From contig JALHDH010000107.1 of NCBI GenBank assembly GCA_022839105.1, positions 1-10,504 on the forward strand: 10,504 nucleotides of DNA, written 5' to 3'. Source of the DNA: a bacterium. Lineage in GTDB: Bacteria; Vulcanimicrobiota; Xenobia; Xenobiales; Xenobiaceae. Position numbers and translations under genes: made by a program. The notes below the pieces were generated by a model. It ran no database searches. It saw nothing but the letters and a program-made list of their open reading frames with translations, and was not told the DNA's origin. Shown piece after piece: positions 6,159-10,504 of this stretch. Each line of letters starts with the position of its first letter. The first letter of the stretch is position 1.

Positions 6159-7172
6159 ATGATTCACCCGCTCGGCCCCGCATCCGGTCCCACACCGCCG
6201 ACGCCCCCCGTTCGGCCCGAGATCGAGGCATTGATCTCCGAGAAGACCCATGGGGCCCAGCGGACGCGTCTGGCCGCGGTGCTCTCCAGTTACCCGGAAG
6301 CGGTGCTCAAGGAGGCCGCGGAGTTCGGCCTGAAGGTCGGGGTGGCCTTCCATCCCAACCAGTTGACAGTCGGTTTCGGCGAGCGCGCCAAAGGCCTGTA
6401 CCTGCCTGCCGAGCGCCGCATCGTCCTGGATCCTCAGATCCTGATGTCTCCGGACGGCGAGAGCCTGGTGCACCACGAGATGGCCCACGCCCTGGACGCC
6501 ATGCACGGACCCCGGCGCCACCCCGTGCGCAACCTGCCCAGCAGGTTGTTGGGCACGGCGCCCACGGCGGACAGCGTGCTGGATTCCCGTCTGGGTCGGC
6601 TGTACGCCGGCTACCAGGCCCGCAATCGGGTCGAGGACGCCGTGGAGTTCCGGGATCGCCTGGCCGCCCGCTTCCCCGAAGGCCTGCCCGAGTCCCACAC
6701 CGAGGGAGACATCACCTATCGCCGCACGGGCTCGGCCGAGCGCATCCGCTTCGCCCAGAAGCCGGGGATCAAGCCTCACCAGGTCCCCCGCCTCCTGGCT
6801 GCGGGAGCCCTGCTGGGCCTGGGGGTGGCCACGGCAGCCCCCCTGCTGGGGGTGGTCGGTCTGGCCCTGGGGGTCGTGACCGCCTTGCATGGGGTCGGCC
6901 GGCAGACCGTGGCCGACCAGGAAAACACCAGCCAGGCCGTCGTGTACCGAGGCCTGCGCGCGACCGAGGTCACCTTGCCCCGGGATTTCGGGACCCCTCA
7001 GGATACCAGTTGGAGCGACTACGCCCATCAGACGAACCTGGTCCAGGAGTACCTGGCCGAGGGGATGGCCGCCCTGCGCGAGAGTTCGCCCCAGCGGCGA
7101 GAGGCCTTGGAACGTCACGATCCGGGTCTGGCCCGCTACCTGCAGAAGAGGTTGGACAAGGAGCCCGGGTGA
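6159..7172 (+). CDS. Putative zincin metallopeptidase with a hydrophobic hairpin insert
   Basis: A 337-residue protein, probably a zinc-dependent peptidase. After a Pro-rich start with no signal peptide, residues 46-100 form a domain with YLPAERRIVLDPQIL (81-95), then SLVHHEMAHALD (102-113), which contains HEMAH (106-110): two zinc-binding histidines and the catalytic glutamate. Near the C-terminus, WSDYAHQTNLVQEYLAEG (285-302) looks like the glutamate-ligand helix of lethal-factor-like (ATLF) and related zincins, where a motif like EYFAEG supplies the third ligand; Glu297 and Glu301 are the candidates. About 130 residues, including two hydrophobic stretches separated by a proline (about 211-244), lie between these motifs, longer than I expect for the fold. 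Glu159 or Glu163 (RVEDAVEF) is an alternative third ligand. The TGGAGG site and ATG are well placed. Neighbours on the same strand are hslO and an S9 peptidase gene. The substrate is unknown; the peptidase class is likely and the family name tentative. Confidence 0.75.
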   Translation: MIHPLGPASGPTPPTPPVRPEIEALISEKTHGAQRTRLAAVLSSYPEAVLKEAAEFGLKVGVAFHPNQLTVGFGERAKGLYLPAERRIVLDPQILMSPDGESLVHHEMAHALDAMHGPRRHPVRNLPSRLLGTAPTADSVLDSRLGRLYAGYQARNRVEDAVEFRDRLAARFPEGLPESHTEGDITYRRTGSAERIRFAQKPGIKPHQVPRLLAAGALLGLGVATAAPLLGVVGLALGVVTALHGVGRQTVADQENTSQAVVYRGLRATEVTLPRDFGTPQDTSWSDYAHQTNLVQEYLAEGMAALRESSPQRREALERHDPGLARYLQKRLDKEPG

Positions 7173-7207
7173 GTCTCCGGACCGGGCGACGCCCGAGGGC
7201 CCCTGGA

Positions 7208-7230
7208 TGCCCCGCGCGATCCGCGGGGCA
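7208..7230 (+). terminator. Perfect 9-bp inverted repeat between metallopeptidase and hslO genes
   Basis: TGCCCCGCG (7208-7216), loop CGATC, CGCGGGGCA (7222-7230). The stem is perfect and very stable, 35 nt after the metallopeptidase stop codon and about 80 nt before hslO. There is no T tract after it, so it may be a terminator-like or RNA-stabilising hairpin. The rest of this 139-nt gap (7173-7311) shows no clear promoter. Confidence 0.4.
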
Positions 7231-7299
7231 GGCGTGCGTTCCCGCCATGGATGGCTTCCGGCGAGGCAACCGACGCGATCTTCAAACAGGCTCCTGAGC

Positions 7300-7305
7300 A
7301 GGAGG
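7300..7305 (+). promoter_or_regulatory. Strong Shine-Dalgarno of hslO
   Basis: AGGAGG lies 6 nt before the ATG at 7312 and decides that start; the frame is open much further upstream (to 6889), but that extension overlaps the metallopeptidase gene and has no family match. Confidence 0.85.
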
Positions 7306-7311
7306 AATGAC

Positions 7312-8217
7312 ATGAAGGACTATCTGGTGCGGGCCCTGGCCCAGGACGGCGCCATCCGCTGCGTGGCGGCGGTGACCACCGGAATGGTGGCCGAGGCCCA
7401 GAAGCGCCACCAGGCCCTGCCCACGGCGGCAGACGCCCTGGGCCGGGCCTTGACGGGCGTCGCGCTCCTGGGATCCAGCCTGAAGTATGACGACACCCTG
7501 GCCCTCCGCATCGATGGAGGCGGCCCCCTGGGAGGCCTGCTGGTGGAGGCCACCGGAAGAGGCCATCTGCGGGGCTACGTCAAGAACCCGCTGGTCGACC
7601 TGGAGGCGGGGGCGGCGGGACGCTTCGGGGTCGCCGAGGCGGTGGGGAAGGATGGATTCGTCCACGTGACTTCCGATTTGGGCCTGAAGGAGCCCTACAC
7701 GGGCGTGTCCCCCATCAGGACCGGCGAGATCGGCGAGGACCTGGCCAACTACCTGTTGACCTCCGAGCAGATCCCCTCGGCCGTGGCCCTGGGCGTCCTG
7801 ATCGGCAAGGGGGGCGGGGTACGGGCCTCGGGCGGCTACATGCTCCAGACCCTGGGCGGCATCCCCGAGGACGAGCGCGAGCGCATCGAGCGCAACCTGC
7901 GGGCCATCGGAGGCGTCTCGGTCGAGATCGACGCGGGCACCACGCCCGAGGAACTCCTGGAACGGGCCCTGAAGGGCTTCGACTATCAGGTTCTCGAGCC
8001 CCAGGCCTTGGAGTTCCGCTGCCGCTGCTCGCGCGAACGGGCCCTGTACACGATGGCCGGGGTGCGCCCCCAGGATCTCGACGAGATGATCCGCGTGGAT
8101 GGCGGGGCCGAACTGACCTGCCACTTCTGCAACCAGCGCTACCATTTCGAAGCCGGCGAGCTGATCGCCCTGCGCCACGAGCTCGAGACCCGGGGGAACC
8201 AGGAACCCGAGGCCTAG
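7312..8217 (+). CDS. hslO: Hsp33 redox-regulated molecular chaperone
   Basis: A 301-residue cytoplasmic holdase that is switched on by oxidation: zinc is released, disulfides form, and the protein then binds unfolding clients under oxidative stress. Length and layout match the Hsp33 family. The N-terminal domain shows the expected GDGPLGGL-like element (here DGGGPLGGLLVEA, 68-80) and RGYVKNP (87-93), then VTSDLGLKEPYTGVSP (119-134) and the segment SEQIPSAVALGVLI (151-164). The C-terminal redox switch has all four cysteines: CRC (Cys237 and Cys239) and CHFC (Cys270 and Cys273), the CxC plus CxxC pattern that binds zinc. The ATG at 7312 is set by AGGAGG. It sits between a metallopeptidase and an S9 peptidase gene on the same strand, with 139 and 68 nt gaps, so co-transcription is possible but not shown. 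Nothing unusual is seen in the protein. Confidence 0.96.
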   Translation: MKDYLVRALAQDGAIRCVAAVTTGMVAEAQKRHQALPTAADALGRALTGVALLGSSLKYDDTLALRIDGGGPLGGLLVEATGRGHLRGYVKNPLVDLEAGAAGRFGVAEAVGKDGFVHVTSDLGLKEPYTGVSPIRTGEIGEDLANYLLTSEQIPSAVALGVLIGKGGGVRASGGYMLQTLGGIPEDERERIERNLRAIGGVSVEIDAGTTPEELLERALKGFDYQVLEPQALEFRCRCSRERALYTMAGVRPQDLDEMIRVDGGAELTCHFCNQRYHFEAGELIALRHELETRGNQEPEA

Positions 8218-8234
8218 GCGTTCAATTCCTTCTC

Positions 8235-8267
8235 TTCCCCCCGAAGCCTCGTGGGGGAGTCCCGAGG
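8235..8267 (+). other. Alternative inverted repeats after hslO
   Basis: In the 68-nt gap between hslO and the S9 peptidase gene, TTCCCCC (8235-8241) can pair with GGGGGAG (8253-8259), and CCTCG (8247-8251) can pair with CGAGG (8263-8267). The two pairings interlock. They could terminate hslO transcription or structure the leader of the next gene. There is no T tract. Confidence 0.25.
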
Positions 8268-8285
8268 ACCGAACGGAGAGACGCG

Positions 8286-10256
8286 ATGTTCCGACGCTTG
8301 TTGAGCTGGGCTGCCGTGCCCATCCTGGCCCTGGGCCTGACCTGCACCCTGGCCTGGCCCGCCCTGGCCCAGGAGCGGCGCGAGCAGGGCAACCTGGTGA
8401 TCGAGGGGGTGCCTCCGATCCCCGAGGAACTGGCCGACCGCATGCTCCAGTACCTGAACACCAGGGCGGCCACGGCCTGGGACTGGGACCCCTCCGGCTC
8501 GGGCCTCTTCCTCTTCACCCGCCTGGGTGAGACCACCCAGGTCCATCGGGTGGCCTTTCCGGGCGGCTATCGCGAGCAGTTGACCTTCTTCTCCGAGCCG
8601 GTCTCGGGCGCCACGGTGAACCCCGATCCCGCCCGCCACAGCTTCCTGTTCACCAAGGATCTGGGGGGCAACGAAGCCTACCAGATCTACCACTTCGATC
8701 TCTCGACCGGGCGCTTCCGCATGCTGACCGACGGCAAGTCGCGTCACGGCTCGGTCCTCTGGAGCAACAAGGGGGATCGCTTCGCCTACCACGGCACCCA
8801 ACGCAACGGGACCGACTGGGACCTGTACGTGGCCGATCCGAAGAGCCCGGGCCCGGGCCGGAGGGTCCTGGCCGAAGGCGGGAGCTGGTCGGTCCTGGAC
8901 TGGTCGCCGGATGACCAGGCACTGCTGGTCACCAGGACGATCTCGATCAACCAGTCCTCGCTGCACATCCTGGACCTCAAGACGGGCAAGCTGCGGAACC
9001 TGCGACCTTCCTCCCAGGAGATCGCCTACGGGTCGGCCTGCTTTACGGGAGACGGGAAGGGGGTCTGGTTCACCTCCGACGAGGGCTCCGAGTTCCACCA
9101 GTTGCGCCATCTGGATCTGGCTTCCGGAAGGATGGAGACCCTGACCGGGGGGATCCCCTGGGACGTGGAGGACCTGGAGCTCTCCCGGGACGGCCGGACG
9201 CTGGCCTTCACGACCAACGAGGATGGATTGGCGCGGCTCTACATCCTGGACGCCCGCACCCGGAAGGGGGGGGCTCGTCGCCTGGAAGGCCTGCCTTCGG
9301 GGCTGATCGGCGGGTTGCGCTTCGATTCTGCAGGGCGGCGCCTGGCCGTCAGCGTGAACAGCTCGACCACTCCGGGCGACGTCTTCGTGGTCGACCTGAA
9401 GAAAGGCGCCCCGGTCCGCTGGACCTTCAGCGAGGTGGGCGGATTGGACCCCTCCCGCTTCGTCGAGCCCACCCTGGTGCGCTATCCCACCTTCGATCAG
9501 GTGGACGGCCAGCCTCGACAGATTCCGGCCTTCTTCTACCGGCCCCAGGGAAAGGGGCCCTTCCCCGTCCTGATCCACATCCACGGGGGGCCTGAGTCCC
9601 AGACCCGGCCCTACTTCAGCTCCTTCACCCAGTACCTGGTCAACGAGATGGGGATCGCGGTGCTGGCTCCCAATGTGCGGGGTTCGTCGGGTTACGGCAA
9701 GACCTGGCTGCAACTGGACAACGGCTTCCTGCGCGAGGACTCGGTGAAGGACATCGGGGCCCTGCTGGACTGGATTGCCCGCCAGAAGGACCTGGACGCC
9801 GGGCGCGTGGCCGTGATGGGGGGGTCGTACGGCGGCTACATGACCCTGGCTTCGATGACCCGCTACAACGACCGCCTGCGGGCCGGTGTCGATGTCGTGG
9901 GCATCAGCAACTTCGTGACCTTCCTGCAGAACACCCAGGACTATCGCCGGGACCGGCGGCGGGTGGAGTACGGCGACGAGCGCGACCCCGAGATGCGCGC
10001 CTTCCTGGAGTCGATCTCCCCGACCAGCAACGCCCACAAGATCACCCGGCCCCTCTTCGTGGTGCAGGGCCAGAACGACCCGCGGGTGCCCGTGACCGAG
10101 GCCGAGCAGATGGTGGAGGTGATCCGCCGCAACGGCGGGGCCGTCTGGTACCTGATGGCCAAGGACGAAGGCCACGGCTTCGCCAAGAAGGCCAACCGGG
10201 ACTTCTACCTGCAGTCGGTGGTGCTTTTCCTGCAGAAGCATCTGGTCGGCCGCTGA
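8286..10256 (+). CDS. Exported S9-family (prolyl oligopeptidase-type) serine peptidase
   Basis: A 656-residue peptidase expected in the periplasm or outside the cell, cleaving short peptides, often after proline or an acylated N-terminus in this family. A signal peptide is clear: Arg3-Arg4, a hydrophobic core (about 5-24) and a probable cut after ALA at 26-28. No lipobox cysteine is seen (Cys20 follows Thr). Residues about 60-400 form a beta-propeller with repeated TolB/WD40-like strands such as VLDWSPDDQALLVT and LELSRDGRTLAFTT. The C-terminal alpha/beta-hydrolase domain has HGGPES (433-438), PNVRGSSGYG (462-471), nucleophile GGSYGG (Ser514), QGQNDPRVP (Asp598) and DEGHGF (His630), giving a complete triad. 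CGGAGAG shortly before the ATG supports the start. It belongs to the DPP IV/acylaminoacyl-peptidase-like group; exact specificity cannot be read from sequence. It likely takes part in peptide scavenging or turnover. Confidence 0.94.
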   Translation: MFRRLLSWAAVPILALGLTCTLAWPALAQERREQGNLVIEGVPPIPEELADRMLQYLNTRAATAWDWDPSGSGLFLFTRLGETTQVHRVAFPGGYREQLTFFSEPVSGATVNPDPARHSFLFTKDLGGNEAYQIYHFDLSTGRFRMLTDGKSRHGSVLWSNKGDRFAYHGTQRNGTDWDLYVADPKSPGPGRRVLAEGGSWSVLDWSPDDQALLVTRTISINQSSLHILDLKTGKLRNLRPSSQEIAYGSACFTGDGKGVWFTSDEGSEFHQLRHLDLASGRMETLTGGIPWDVEDLELSRDGRTLAFTTNEDGLARLYILDARTRKGGARRLEGLPSGLIGGLRFDSAGRRLAVSVNSSTTPGDVFVVDLKKGAPVRWTFSEVGGLDPSRFVEPTLVRYPTFDQVDGQPRQIPAFFYRPQGKGPFPVLIHIHGGPESQTRPYFSSFTQYLVNEMGIAVLAPNVRGSSGYGKTWLQLDNGFLREDSVKDIGALLDWIARQKDLDAGRVAVMGGSYGGYMTLASMTRYNDRLRAGVDVVGISNFVTFLQNTQDYRRDRRRVEYGDERDPEMRAFLESISPTSNAHKITRPLFVVQGQNDPRVPVTEAEQMVEVIRRNGGAVWYLMAKDEGHGFAKKANRDFYLQSVVLFLQKHLVGR

Positions 10257-10259
10257 GCG

Positions 10260-10275
10260 CCTCCCTCCAGGGAGG
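10260..10275 (+). terminator. Short hairpin just after the S9 peptidase gene
   Basis: CCTCCC (10260-10265), loop TCCA, GGGAGG (10270-10275), beginning 4 nt after the stop codon at 10254-10256. Position suggests a transcription or RNA 3'-end signal, but no T tract follows. Confidence 0.35.
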
Positions 10276-10329
10276 GCCCGGGGACATTCGGCGATGGCCT
10301 CTCCTCTGCAGGCGGAGCAGTCCGGTCAG

Positions 10330-10378
10330 GCGGATCCGTCCGCGCGCACCTTCCGGGTCGGCAGGCCCGGCGACCCGG
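10330..10378 (+). repeat. Two inverted repeats in the 3' intergenic region
   Basis: GCGGA (10330-10334), loop TCCG, TCCGC (10339-10343) forms a small stem. CCGGGTCG (10353-10360), a 10-nt spacer, then CGACCCGG (10371-10378) is a perfect 8-bp inverted repeat. They belong to a non-coding stretch (10257-10500) in which I find no convincing gene. Confidence 0.4.
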
Positions 10379-10390
10379 TCCTCTCCAGGG

Positions 10391-10421
10391 AATTCGGGGC
10401 TACCACCAATGCCCCTGAATT
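10391..10421 (+). other. Bulged 10-bp stem-loop upstream of the next gene
   Basis: AATTCGGGGC (10391-10400), loop TACCACCAAT, GCCCCTGAATT (10411-10421). All ten bases pair, with T10416 bulged. The lower half is A+T-rich, unlike the surrounding DNA. It could be an operator, a leader hairpin or an end signal for the S9 peptidase transcript. A perfect TTGACA follows at 10428-10433, but no -10 element is found 16-18 bp further on. Confidence 0.4.
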
Positions 10422-10462
10422 AACGGATTGACACCAGCAAGGATAAGGCCTCGCGAGTCGAA

Positions 10463-10482
10463 GGTGTGTTTGCCAACCCACC
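10463..10482 (+). other. Hairpin immediately upstream of the next ribosome binding site
   Basis: GGTGTGTT (10463-10470), loop TGCC, AACCCACC (10475-10482): an 8-bp stem with one T-C mismatch, ending 8 nt before the GGAGG site. GGTGT (10463-10467) can instead pair with ACACC at 10431-10435, so two exclusive folds are possible. Confidence 0.35.
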
Positions 10483-10489
10483 AGAACTC

Positions 10490-10504
10490 GGAGGCCGCCC
10501 ATGC
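10490..10504 (+). promoter_or_regulatory. Ribosome binding site and start codon of a gene running out of the window
   Basis: GGAGG (10490-10494) lies 6 nt before ATG at 10501-10503. Only one further base is present, so nothing can be said about the product. Confidence 0.6.

Noticed and set aside
8214..10241. 675-codon - strand open frame opposite the S9 peptidase
   Set aside because: The + strand has a signal peptide, propeller and complete Ser-Asp-His triad; the antisense product is His/Gln/Val/Gly-rich without any family motif.
10283..10325. Fluoride-riboswitch-like string (GGCGATGG near 10290)
   Set aside because: Only the first conserved block is similar; the later conserved segments and pseudoknot partners are missing.
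1..10504. Defence system, prophage, insertion sequence, CRISPR array or tRNA
   Set aside because: No transposase, integrase, phage, Cas or toxin-antitoxin-like gene was seen, no regularly spaced direct repeats, and no cloverleaf-like sequence.

Overview
The window is G+C-rich DNA (about two thirds G+C by eye) from a bacterium. Two proteins point to a Gram-negative cell plan: a membrane-spanning sensor with c-di-GMP domains and a secreted serine peptidase with a classical signal peptide. I cannot name the phylum. Gene style and content would fit Acidobacteriota or a deltaproteobacterial relative, but that is inference. I see no tRNA, rRNA, CRISPR array, insertion sequence or phage gene.

Left part (1-2022, + strand): a membrane sensor with Cache-like, degenerate GGDEF and intact EAL regions. 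It is cut by the window start and broken into two reading frames by an apparent one-base loss in a C run at 500-504. It converges on the next block, and a small hairpin lies at the shared 3' ends.

Middle (2035-6002, - strand): a tight three-gene operon, transcribed right to left. It encodes a family 2 glycosyltransferase, a two-domain protein (kinase-like N-terminus plus SAM methyltransferase) and a five-helix membrane protein with an alkaline phosphatase/sulfatase-type domain. Gaps are 19 and 13 nt. Together they look like a surface-glycan synthesis and decoration cassette.

Right part (6159-10256, + strand): three genes whose products handle proteins. The first is a predicted zinc metallopeptidase whose HExxH motif and likely glutamate-ligand motif are separated by a long insert carrying a hydrophobic hairpin. 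The second is the redox-controlled chaperone Hsp33 (hslO). The third is an exported S9-family prolyl oligopeptidase-type serine peptidase. Gaps of 139 and 68 nt hold hairpins, so they need not form one operon. A plausible sigma70-type promoter drives the metallopeptidase gene with a very short leader.

Right end (10257-10504): about 245 nt without a gene, containing a series of inverted repeats, then a good ribosome binding site and an ATG at 10501 that begins a gene outside the window.

The best candidates for something undescribed are the split zincin at 6159-7172, the kinase-like/methyltransferase fusion at 3596-4999, and the structured leader at 10257-10500. No obvious defence or mobile system is present.
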